Source: CAUZEO01 sp963578625
Lineage (GTDB): Bacteria > Verrucomicrobiota > Kiritimatiellia > SLOV01
Direction: 5' to 3'
DNA: 14,368 nt
Assembly: GCA_963578625.1 (NCBI GenBank)
Contig: CAUZEO010000110.1
Coordinates: 1-14,368, forward strand
This document shows positions 7,702 through 14,368 of the stretch, one piece after another. The notes below the pieces were generated by a model. It was not told the DNA's origin. It ran no database searches and saw only the letters and a program-made list of their open reading frames with translations. A program made the translations under genes and the position numbers. Position 1 is the stretch's first letter. Each line of letters begins with the position of its first letter.

Positions 7702-9321
7702 TCACAGCCCCTTCACGAGTTCGCTGTGATCCAGCGTTAATCCGCCGGCGGCGGTGGAAATCTCTACTACACCGCTGCCGAATACCGATCGCATCGGCGG
7801 CGAATCGTGAAGCATGTCCAACCACCCCTCCCGGGGCCGGCCGTTGATTGTCAGTGACATGGTACGGACATCGACGCAAAGCTGATCCCCGGCAATCGTT
7901 TCGCCGCGCACTTCGAATCCATCCCGCACCGGAACCTGCAGGGCGGAGAGGAAGGCTTGTTCGTCGTCGAACCTGTCAAGATCCGACACCTGCACGACAT
8001 GATACCCGCCGTCCAGTTCCACGTGGGCTGCCAGTCCCTTGCCGACGCGGTAGAGATTCCACGGCGCGCGGCGATCCGCCCGGATTCCACCGTCCTCCAC
8101 CAGAACACCGCGGCCGAGTAACCAGTTTTCGTGCTGCACCAGTTCCCCGTGCACCTCATAACGCATCCGGCCCCGTTCAATCCCTTTTTGTATGAACTCG
8201 ATCCGCAGGTTCTTGGACGGATCAGCCGCGAACATTACGTTGCTGTACCGTGTCGAGATGCTCCAGCCCATGTACTGAAGAGAGCCCATGGAGATGTGCG
8301 GCGAATTGTAGTAGTAGATCGGATTGAAATCCGGAGTGTTCTCCCAGGCCGGATCGTCCACCCAGCGACTCGGCCGCATTCCCCGGTAGATCAGGCAGGG
8401 GCGGGTGGCCACCTCGGCCGCCAGCGCCGCGATCCGCGGGTGCACTTCGGCGGGACTGGTGGCGAAGAACATCCCCTCGTCCTGATTCAGCCGCGCGTCG
8501 CGAGCAGAACCGTAGCCCTCACCGGCAGGCTCCAGGTCCGGGTCCTGCCCGAGCTCGAAACGTGGCTCGCCCAGCCCGAAAGCCAGCCAGACCGTGGGCA
8601 GGAACGCGTCGTAGCGATTGTTGTCGAAGTACGCGGACGGCCCGCGCTGCAGGGGGCTGCCGTCGATATGGGGAACCGCGTGGCGATCCCAGCCACGCAT
8701 GAACGGCCCGCCCAGGTACCCGCCGACGCTCAACAGCGCCCGCTCCGCCAGCATCAGGTTCATCAAGTCCGCGGCGCCGCGGCGCAGGTGCGGCGCCGGC
8801 GCATGATCCACGAGAACCAACAGAGGATTGACGAAGTGAAGCTGGTAGCGCGGAGAGTTCCACTCAATCCAGCCCCGCTCGAACCGCCAGGCCAGGAAGC
8901 GGCACAACTGCCGCACATGCTCGTCCACGTCGTTCCCCCGAAACTGTTCGGCGAACATCCCGATGGTCAGCATCATCAGGTCGTGATTCTCCGTGTGAAA
9001 CGGCTTCCAGCGGGCGACTCGGGTGATCGGCTCCATCTCCCAGTCGACAAAAATTGAGCGCAGTCGCCCGATCGCCCCGTCGGCGAGCCGGCCCGAGTCG
9101 CCGAAGTCCAGCAGGGTCTTCAACAGGCGGATGCCCATGAAGTCTGCGTCGGCCGTCATCTGCACCGATTCGAAATAACGGTTTGCCATCGCCTCATCCC
9201 TACCCAGCATCAGTCGGGCTTGGTTCAACGACCAGGATCGCCCGTCCAGAGACGATAGTGACATCTGACCGAAAGTGGAGACGATCCAGTCCAGGTACTC
9301 GGTTTTTCGTTCTAAAGACAT
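7702..9321 (-). CDS. Conserved protein of unknown function, possible alpha-toroid plus beta-sandwich enzyme
   Basis: This is a 539-residue protein without signal peptide or membrane segment. I do not recognise a named family. Residues 1-250 look helical and carry FHTENHDLM (108-116), WIEWNSPRY (151-159), NPLLVLVDHAP (165-175) and GGYLGGPFMRGW (200-211). ENH, W-S-x-Y and PLL-LVD patterns recur in uncharacterised proteins of PVC bacteria and actinobacteria. They are reminiscent of (alpha/alpha) toroid glycosidases and polysaccharide lyases, in which Asn, His and Tyr residues act in catalysis. After about residue 300 the sequence becomes beta-rich, fitting a C-terminal sandwich domain. A lyase or hydrolase role is a guess from this layout. 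ATG 9321 is preceded by a weak GGAA about 10 bases upstream. It converges on the glycosidase-like gene and shares the palindrome as its 3' boundary, so it is a separate transcript but possibly the same pathway. Confidence 0.85.
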   Translation of the reverse strand: MSLERKTEYLDWIVSTFGQMSLSSLDGRSWSLNQARLMLGRDEAMANRYFESVQMTADADFMGIRLLKTLLDFGDSGRLADGAIGRLRSIFVDWEMEPITRVARWKPFHTENHDLMMLTIGMFAEQFRGNDVDEHVRQLCRFLAWRFERGWIEWNSPRYQLHFVNPLLVLVDHAPAPHLRRGAADLMNLMLAERALLSVGGYLGGPFMRGWDRHAVPHIDGSPLQRGPSAYFDNNRYDAFLPTVWLAFGLGEPRFELGQDPDLEPAGEGYGSARDARLNQDEGMFFATSPAEVHPRIAALAAEVATRPCLIYRGMRPSRWVDDPAWENTPDFNPIYYYNSPHISMGSLQYMGWSISTRYSNVMFAADPSKNLRIEFIQKGIERGRMRYEVHGELVQHENWLLGRGVLVEDGGIRADRRAPWNLYRVGKGLAAHVELDGGYHVVQVSDLDRFDDEQAFLSALQVPVRDGFEVRGETIAGDQLCVDVRTMSLTINGRPREGWLDMLHDSPPMRSVFGSGVVEISTAAGGLTLDHSELVKGL

Positions 9322-9728
9322 AGCGTTCAGTTTCCGGTAGATATCGGTCTCGCGTATGCACGAGGCCAGGCAAGTAGCGAACGCGCACAGGTCAATAGGA
9401 TATCGCTTTCCCGGGGCATCGGAGGATATTTCTGCTGTGCCACATGAAGCCCCGGATTTAGGACAGGATCATACGAGAAACCCGACAGAAGGATCAAGAT
9501 TTCGGGTCCATGTCTGTACGCAGAGGCGTGCCTGCGCCAGATTCCCCGTTTTTTGATAGGGTTCCATTAATTTCCTCACTTTCCGGTTTGACGTCACACC
9601 GCGTTCCTCCTAGTTTTCCTTTTTCAGGAAGAATCTCCGGCGGCGCCGGTCAAGGGGGAATTTCAGTTGTCGCCAGGCGGAAAATATAGTTGTTGCCGGC
9701 CACAGATCCTTGATATGCAGGTGGAATC
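9322..9728. other. Divergent intergenic region, 407 bp
   Basis: This region separates the minus-strand gene from the copper/vWA gene. I see no convincing coding sequence. The only short open frame (9356-9556) has no Shine-Dalgarno site and no recognisable protein. The region becomes more A/T-rich from about 9545 and contains a plausible promoter and an 8-bp palindrome TGACGTCA (9589-9596). Promoters for both flanking genes should lie here. Confidence 0.7.
9588..9616 (+). promoter_or_regulatory. Candidate sigma70-type promoter for the tyrosinase-vWA gene
   Basis: TTGACG (9588-9593), a 17-base spacer, then TAGTTT (9611-9616). The -35 matches five of six consensus bases and the -10 matches the key T, A and final T. 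It would give a 5' leader of about 105 bases. The palindrome TGACGTCA overlaps the -35, so a repressor or activator site is possible. Confidence 0.35.
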
Positions 9729-12700
9729 ATGAAGCTCCGTGACATCCTCTCGCGTCATATCTGCTTAGCGGGAATGGTTCTACTTGGAAATGGGCCTTTT
9801 TGTGGTCTTCTCGTTTGGATCAAGAAAATCATTTCTCGAATTCTTATTCTTTGCTTCTCGTTGACGTTGCTGTGCCAGGATCATGCACTTGGGCAGCTCT
9901 GCTTCGATTATGTCGAAAACGAACCGGCTCATTTCCCCAGCACCTGGCTGTGTGGCGCGATTTGTGTGGGAGGGAGTAGAGATAAACTGCCGACCGCCGG
10001 CGCTGAATGCTTGACTGGGTCAGGTTGCGCGGGTGGATCAAGCATGAATGTTCTGTACGATGGCAGTGACCCGAGCGTCTTGTCGAACCAGAAGGTCATC
10101 GATGAACACCGTAACTGGCATTGCCAACATGGGCCGGGAGGCATGACCGGAACAGGATCCGGGAAGCGGTTCATCGCATTTCACAAGCAGTACATTCTCG
10201 ACTATGACCTGTGGCGACAATTCCCTGACCAGCGAAGCTGGGGCGGTACGGGCCCCGGACAAGTAAACAAGGGACAGTTTTCGGTTATTCTGGCATGGGA
10301 TGTAAACAACGTGACCAACCCAGCCAGCACCGATTACAATCCAATGCCGATTGGCCACTCTGCCTGCCTGCATGGATCCAATCGAAGCTCAGGCGTACCG
10401 TGTCCCAGCTGCCAACCGCTCGGCCTGCAGTTCCGTGATTCCACGGTGGGCGGCACTTTGAACAACTACACCAGCGCGGACCAGCTTGGGCAAGACTTGG
10501 GTGCCTGGCATCTGGTTGCCTACCACTGCGCAGTTGCCGCTACCGGATGTCAAGACGCCGGACCTTCTTCAACCACACCCAGGGATCCCATGTTCTGGCG
10601 AGCGCACAAGCTCCTTGATGACGTCCATTCCAGTTGGCAGAAGCTCCAGGCGGCCGATGTGGTAATTGTTCTTGACCGATCGGGAAGCATGAGCGGTAGC
10701 CACGCCGGAGGAGGAACCAAGCTACAGGCTGCAAAGGATGCCATTCGGACTTTCGTGGCGTTGTTTCCCAGCGGCCAATCGAATTTTGTCGGGCTCGTTT
10801 CCTATTCGTCCATCGCCTCCGACGCGTCACTGAACATGGACCTCATGTCTGCGCCGGGGGTGCTCGGAGATGTAGCCAACCCCAACGACGGAGCGTTGGA
10901 CATCAAGCTTAACGGCATTCCCGCGAACGGCGGCACCTCCATGGGGGCCGGGATTCGTCAAGCGCTGAGTATGCTCGAAACCAGGCGGACCCTTGGCCTG
11001 GCAAACGAGCGCCAGGCCATTCTCCTGCTGACGGACGGCATGGAAAACACGTCTCCATGTTTGGGGGGTACATCCTGTTCGGGAGAGATGGTGGAACCCG
11101 AGGAATTTCTGGTCGAAAATTCATCCGGCGTTCATGTGGGCGACATACAACTTTGTGCCGTTGGGTTCGGCGCGGAAGGGACACTCGACTCCGATCTTCT
11201 CGCCAGTTTGACGGAACGCGAAGGAGGTATTTATGTAGCCGGTGACGTAGACAATGTCGGTCTAAAGAAATTCTTTGTCACTTGTTTCGCTTCGCTACAA
11301 TCAGGTGCCCTGGCCGATGACCCGTTTGGCATCCTACAGCCGAATGAGCGCGAATCACCCCCCGTAATTTACTCTGCGTGTCTTGGTGATTCCAGAATTA
11401 CATTCGTGCTATCCTGGAATGATTCCCGCGAAGGCCTTCGACTTGCCGTCTCCACACCTTCTCTCAACAAGGTCGACCTTGGCGACCCGGCCGTGGAGAG
11501 TGTGATCGGCCCTGATTTTCATATTGTCCGCATTTCACTTCCCTACCAGGGTGAATCCACTGACGATTGGACCGCAATAGCCACTCGGCTTGAATCGTCG
11601 GGTTTGAATCAACGTTACTTTATCAGCACCCTTGTGACAGGACCTGCCCGGGTGGAACCGATTGCGGAAAGTTTTCGGCCGAAAACCGGACATCCTCTTG
11701 TGCCCATGTTTCGTATCAAGCAGCCCTATTGGCCAATGGGCGGTTACGATGCGGTGGACGCGAACGTATTCGTGACGCGACCGGTCGAAGGGACCGGAAA
11801 TCTTCTTGTCGAACAGGGCCTGGGTGACGAAACCGTCATCAAGGGCGACTCCATCGATCCCCGGACTTCGACGTTGCTGTTGCGCCAGACACAGATACCG
11901 ACCATCACGGAAAAGTTCCCCTTGTTCGATGACGGAACAAACGGGGACCGCTATGCAAACGATCACTATTGGAGCGTTCGAATGCCGGAGGAGTCAAGTG
12001 CGGTAGATGGAACGTATCATTTCCGCGCCGTTTTCAAGCTGACAAAAGATGGCTGCTCGTTTCGCCGGGAGGCCGAACATACGGTGTATGTCGATGTGGG
12101 AGTGGATCCGAATTTCAGCGATGTCGACCCGCAACCGGGGACCGTCCAGCCCGACGGCAATTTACTGACCCCAGTAGTAATCAAACCTTTCGATGGGATC
12201 CAAAATTTCCTGGGCCCGGGATGGGGGGGTAGACCCTCATGCGAGCCGGCCGATGAATGTCAACTCGACCGCGAATATCCCATCACCGACAATGGAGACG
12301 GGTCGTATACGGTTCGTGTCATGACTGTCCCGGGCGTGGCAAATGCCCGTCTTAAGTCGTTTGGGACCCTCTTTACTGTTCCGATAGAATGCAAGGAGTG
12401 TCCGACGTTAAAAGGCTGGGAAATGGATGCTGATCTGGTACCCGAGGACACAACCGTGATCGGAAGTCTGCAACTCAACAACCCGACGACGAGTGTCGGA
12501 AGGAACGGTGCGACGATCTATCTCGAAAGCAGCATGCCGTATCTCGTGTCCGTTCCAAACAGTGTTATCGTTCCGGAAGGGACGGACCGTTTCGATTTTC
12601 CGGTTTCGGTGGCTCATCGTCATGGCGGGTCTTCTGGCCGGGAAACGGTAACGATTTCAGCCACGTATGGCGATGTCACCTTGCTTGCAAATTTGTCTGT

Positions 12701-12947
12701 GTTGGAACCCGCCCTCGAGTCCCCGACCGTGGACATCACGCGGTCCAGAGTTAACGATTCAGTGGTCATCTCTTGGTGGAGCGCGCCCAACCATGTGTAC
12801 ACCGTCCAGCGAACACCCGACCTCCTCACTCAACCGTTTACCACGGTAATATCCGATCTGCCCGCCACGCCGCCAGAGAACACGTATGTGGATTTTACAC
12901 AGAATACAAGACGGGCGGCGTATCGCGTGCAAGTTTCTGCTCAATAG
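9729..12947 (+). CDS. Exported protein with tyrosinase-like copper domain fused to a vWA domain
   Basis: This is a 1072-residue protein. Two hydrophobic stretches (about 11-30 and 34-50) precede ALGQ (53-56), a likely signal-peptidase site. Residues 57-305 are Cys-rich and tyrosinase-like. CuA-like histidines are H127, H131, H134 and H152 (FHKQYI). The CuB-like region is WHLVAYH (260-266) with DPMFWRAH (286-293); H293 sits where the third CuB ligand belongs. A CPSC motif is at 225-228. Residues 309-520 form a vWA domain with complete MIDAS: DRSGS (316-320), T403 and D436. Then come beta-sandwich segments, including a DDGTNGD loop, and an Ig-like repeat at about 905-1000. The TPDL ... YRV tail closes the protein at about 1013-1072. 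Phenol oxidation combined with metal-dependent adhesion, outside the cell, is an inference. AGGTGG lies just before ATG 9729. Base usage looks less GC-rich than the genes to the left. Confidence 0.88.
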   Translation: MKLRDILSRHICLAGMVLLGNGPFCGLLVWIKKIISRILILCFSLTLLCQDHALGQLCFDYVENEPAHFPSTWLCGAICVGGSRDKLPTAGAECLTGSGCAGGSSMNVLYDGSDPSVLSNQKVIDEHRNWHCQHGPGGMTGTGSGKRFIAFHKQYILDYDLWRQFPDQRSWGGTGPGQVNKGQFSVILAWDVNNVTNPASTDYNPMPIGHSACLHGSNRSSGVPCPSCQPLGLQFRDSTVGGTLNNYTSADQLGQDLGAWHLVAYHCAVAATGCQDAGPSSTTPRDPMFWRAHKLLDDVHSSWQKLQAADVVIVLDRSGSMSGSHAGGGTKLQAAKDAIRTFVALFPSGQSNFVGLVSYSSIASDASLNMDLMSAPGVLGDVANPNDGALDIKLNGIPANGGTSMGAGIRQALSMLETRRTLGLANERQAILLLTDGMENTSPCLGGTSCSGEMVEPEEFLVENSSGVHVGDIQLCAVGFGAEGTLDSDLLASLTEREGGIYVAGDVDNVGLKKFFVTCFASLQSGALADDPFGILQPNERESPPVIYSACLGDSRITFVLSWNDSREGLRLAVSTPSLNKVDLGDPAVESVIGPDFHIVRISLPYQGESTDDWTAIATRLESSGLNQRYFISTLVTGPARVEPIAESFRPKTGHPLVPMFRIKQPYWPMGGYDAVDANVFVTRPVEGTGNLLVEQGLGDETVIKGDSIDPRTSTLLLRQTQIPTITEKFPLFDDGTNGDRYANDHYWSVRMPEESSAVDGTYHFRAVFKLTKDGCSFRREAEHTVYVDVGVDPNFSDVDPQPGTVQPDGNLLTPVVIKPFDGIQNFLGPGWGGRPSCEPADECQLDREYPITDNGDGSYTVRVMTVPGVANARLKSFGTLFTVPIECKECPTLKGWEMDADLVPEDTTVIGSLQLNNPTTSVGRNGATIYLESSMPYLVSVPNSVIVPEGTDRFDFPVSVAHRHGGSSGRETVTISATYGDVTLLANLSVLEPALESPTVDITRSRVNDSVVISWWSAPNHVYTVQRTPDLLTQPFTTVISDLPATPPENTYVDFTQNTRRAAYRVQVSAQ

Positions 12948-13318
12948 GTCCTCGACTTTCGCCACTGGACGAACCACTTGGCCAAAAACAGTCTGCAGGC
13001 CTTGTCATCAGGATGAGGAATAACTCTCGGTGGTAAACTCCGATTCCGCCAGCGTAACGATCCTGGGCCTGTCCATCGAATCACCGTGCAAGGGTATCAC
13101 GAAGATTGCTCCCGCCATATAGGGTGTAACGACGTAAAGGAACCAAAACTCTCATAGGGTTTGCGGGTTGGAATGGAAACCGAAGCACATGTCTCGAATC
13201 GATCATGCAGAGTCATTCTGGAGCCTAAAGACGTTGGATCTCCCGTTCTCGAGGCGGCATGCGGTTGTCGAGCTGTTGACTTCGTCTCCCTATCTTGAAG
13301 GCTGAATGCGGTCATTCA
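12948..13318. other. Gene-free region between the vWA gene and the insertion sequence
   Basis: About 370 bases with no convincing open frame on either strand, no clear hairpin with a T tract, and no recognisable RNA. It may hold the 3' end of the upstream transcript and decayed sequence. A TTGACT at 13276-13281 has no suitable -10 partner. Confidence 0.6.
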
Positions 13319-13336
13319 TGCCCCAGTGGTTGGGGC
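13319..13336. repeat. Candidate IS left terminus containing a small hairpin
   Basis: GCCCCA (13320-13325) and TGGGGC (13331-13336) are perfect inverted repeats around five bases, starting at the TG proposed as the IS tip. It could be part of the terminal transposase-binding repeat or a hairpin that limits read-through into the transposase gene. Comparison with the missing right end is needed to decide. Confidence 0.4.
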
Positions 13337-13381
13337 TCGTAAAACTGGCCCATGAACGGTGTTAGTCTGCGCACCTTAACC

Positions 13382-13388
13382 AAGGAGG
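13382..13388 (+). promoter_or_regulatory. Strong Shine-Dalgarno of IS orfA
   Basis: AAGGAGG lies 7 bases before ATG 13396 and fixes the orfA start. It is the best ribosome-binding site in the window. Confidence 0.85.
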
Positions 13389-13395
13389 CAGACGA

Positions 13396-13662
13396 ATGAA
13401 GGGAAAACGCCGGACGACGGAAGTAAAGATCCGCATATTGAGACAAGCGGACGGAGAACGAACGATCCTGGAGATCTGTGGGGAGAACAACATCTCGGAA
13501 CAGACCTTTCACCGTTGGAAGAAGGAGTTCGGCCTGCTGGATGTGAAGCAGGCGAAACGTTTGAAGGAACTGGAAGCGGAAAACACGCGTTTGAAGAGGA
13601 TCGTAGCAGATCAAGTGCTGGGGATGGAGATCCTCCAGGAAGCCCTTGAAAAAAAGTTGTGA
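13396..13662 (+). CDS. IS3-family transposase OrfA (HTH and leucine zipper subunit)
   Basis: This 88-residue protein binds the IS ends and forms the N-terminal part of the OrfAB transposase. Residues about 21-46, ending ISEQTFHRWKKEF, form the helix-turn-helix typical of the IS3/IS911 group. Residues about 52-84 (AKRLKELEAENTRLKRIV) form a coiled coil used for multimerisation. The length is normal for the family. It ends at TGA 13660-13662, directly after the A_AAA_AAG heptamer, so part of the ribosomes should shift by -1 into orfB. No damage is visible, so the element may be active if its right part is intact. Confidence 0.93.
   Translation: MKGKRRTTEVKIRILRQADGERTILEICGENNISEQTFHRWKKEFGLLDVKQAKRLKELEAENTRLKRIVADQVLGMEILQEALEKKL
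13650..13656 (+). promoter_or_regulatory. Programmed -1 frameshift heptamer A_AAA_AAG
   Basis: The zero-frame codons are GAA AAA AAG followed by TTG and the stop TGA. A -1 slip places ribosomes in the orfB frame, which is open upstream through this site and downstream to the window end. A_AAA_AAG is the standard IS3-family slippery sequence. I did not identify a clear downstream stimulatory structure by eye. Confidence 0.8.
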
Positions 13663-14368
13663 GTCCGGGGCATAAGAGACAGGTGGCTGAGGGCCTTGCA
13701 GCCCGGGGCCGATGCTCCGGACGAGAAGTCTGCCGATACCTCAAGCTACATCGCTCGACCTATCGGTATGCGGCAAAAGAACCGAATGCATGGAAAAAAC
13801 GGCTACGAGCGGCAGTTCGCGGTTACTCGCTGAAGAATCGCAAATGGGGATATGTAAAGATCACCCGGTTATTGAAGAACGATGGATGGTCTGTGGGCAA
13901 GAGACAGGTGCAGCGGATTCGCCGAGAACTGGGCCTGCGCTTGCCCAGGCGCAAGCCTCGTGGGCGTAGAACGGGCCGATCTACGGGGCTTCCGACCCAG
14001 GCAACCCACCGAGGGCATGTGTGGTGCTGGGATTTTATCCACGACCGAACGGTGCGGGGCGGTCGGTTGAAGATGCTCACGGTAGTCGATGAGTACACTC
14101 GGGAATGTCATCTGATTCATGTGGCTCGGCGTGTTCGAGCCACAGACGTGCTCAATCAACTTTATCGGCTGATACGAGGACATGGAGCGCCTGCATATAT
14201 CCGAAGCGACAATGGATCCGAATTCATAGAAGGGGCACTGCAGAGTTGGCTTTCTGACGCCGAGATCCGCACGCTCTACATTGATCCGGGCAGTCCATGG
14301 CAGAATGGGTATATCGAGAGTTTTCATGCCCGTTTCCGGGAAGAGGGCCTGGATCGGGAGCAGCTCTG
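13659..14368 (+). CDS. IS3-family transposase OrfB, DDE integrase catalytic subunit (3' end outside window)
   Basis: The frame runs open from the slippery site to the last base of the window, about 236 residues. It is normally made as an OrfAB fusion by -1 frameshifting. GTG 13659, overlapping the orfA stop as GTGA, could also allow separate translation. The N-terminal part holds the HTH_21-like segment (RKWGYVKITRLLK). The rve-type catalytic core shows WDFIHDRT with D125, IRSDNGSEF with D184, and PGSPWQNGYIESFH with E220, counted from GTG 13659. The last two acids are 35 residues apart, the DD(35)E spacing of IS3-family enzymes. No frameshift or stop interrupts the visible part. The C-terminus is missing only because the window ends. 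Confidence 0.92.
   Translation, partial: MSPGHKRQVAEGLAARGRCSGREVCRYLKLHRSTYRYAAKEPNAWKKRLRAAVRGYSLKNRKWGYVKITRLLKNDGWSVGKRQVQRIRRELGLRLPRRKPRGRRTGRSTGLPTQATHRGHVWCWDFIHDRTVRGGRLKMLTVVDEYTRECHLIHVARRVRATDVLNQLYRLIRGHGAPAYIRSDNGSEFIEGALQSWLSDAEIRTLYIDPGSPWQNGYIESFHARFREEGLDREQL

Larger units (their letters stand above)
13319..14368 (+). mobile_element. IS3-family insertion sequence, left part (right end outside window)
   Basis: The element carries orfA and orfB of an IS3-family transposase in the usual -1 overlap with a frameshift heptamer. The proposed left end is the TG at 13319, beginning a segment that includes AAAACTGGCCCATG (13340-13353), a sequence type common near IS3-family ends. OrfA resembles the IS2/IS407-like groups. 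The right inverted repeat and target duplication are not in the window, so the exact boundary is not proven. Confidence 0.75.

Noticed and set aside
8131..9057. Plus-strand open frame of 308 codons
   Set aside because: Antisense to the 539-residue minus-strand gene; low-complexity Arg/His/Pro-rich composition and no ribosome-binding site.
9356..9556. Small plus-strand open frame of 66 codons in the divergent intergenic region
   Set aside because: No Shine-Dalgarno site, no recognisable motif, and it would occupy the promoter region of the minus-strand gene.
9666..9690. TTGTCG and TATAGT as a promoter close to the vWA gene
   Set aside because: The spacer is only 12 bases, too short for a sigma70 promoter; the pair at 9588-9616 is better.
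9876..9884. Possible lipoprotein signal (LTLLC) in the vWA protein
   Set aside because: The residue before Cys is Leu, which does not fit a lipobox; a normal signal-peptidase site at ALGQ is more likely.
12948..13318. Possible remnant gene or RNA between the vWA gene and the IS
   Set aside because: No frame shows a familiar protein motif and no stable hairpin or known RNA pattern was visible.

Overview
The window looks like a metagenomic or draft contig from a GC-rich bacterium of the PVC superphylum (Verrucomicrobiota, Kiritimatiellota, Lentisphaerota or Planctomycetota). This is inferred from gene types, not from a marker gene. The clues are a prepilin-like protein with a long leader and a C-terminal DGHV motif, a large DUF6067/GH123_N-type glycosidase-like protein, a short bacterial ceramidase-like protein, and two secreted-type proteins ending in the same TPDL...YRV domain. 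I see no rRNA, tRNA or CRISPR array.

Left part (3-7613, all + strand). First comes the C-terminal end of a secreted-type beta-sandwich protein. It is followed by a ceramidase-like amidase (GTG start at 450), an intergenic dyad repeat, and then a tight cluster: a DegT/DnrJ/EryC1/StrS aminotransferase (1920-3134), a prepilin-like protein (3151-3945, TTG start) and a 1223-residue glycoside-hydrolase-like protein (3942-7613). The last two overlap by 4 bases (ATGA). The cluster suggests processing of a glycan or amino-sugar conjugate, but the substrate cannot be read from sequence.

Middle (7589-9728). A 111-bp imperfect palindrome lies between convergent genes. It is built from heptamers phased every 13 bp and supplies the stop codon of the glycosidase-like gene. 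On the minus strand is a 539-residue protein of unknown function that resembles, in layout, an alpha-toroid plus beta-sandwich enzyme. A 407-bp divergent intergenic region with a plausible promoter follows.

Right part (9729-14368). The most unusual gene encodes a 1072-residue exported protein. It has an N-terminal tyrosinase-like (type 3 copper) domain fused to a von Willebrand factor A domain with a complete MIDAS, then beta-sandwich domains and the TPDL...YRV terminus. After a 371-bp region without a convincing gene comes the left part of an IS3-family insertion sequence: orfA, an A_AAA_AAG frameshift signal, and orfB with a visible DD(35)E triad, cut by the window end.

The strongest candidates for something new are the copper-domain/vWA fusion with non-standard histidine spacing, and the 13-bp-phased TAATC dyad elements found in two intergenic regions.
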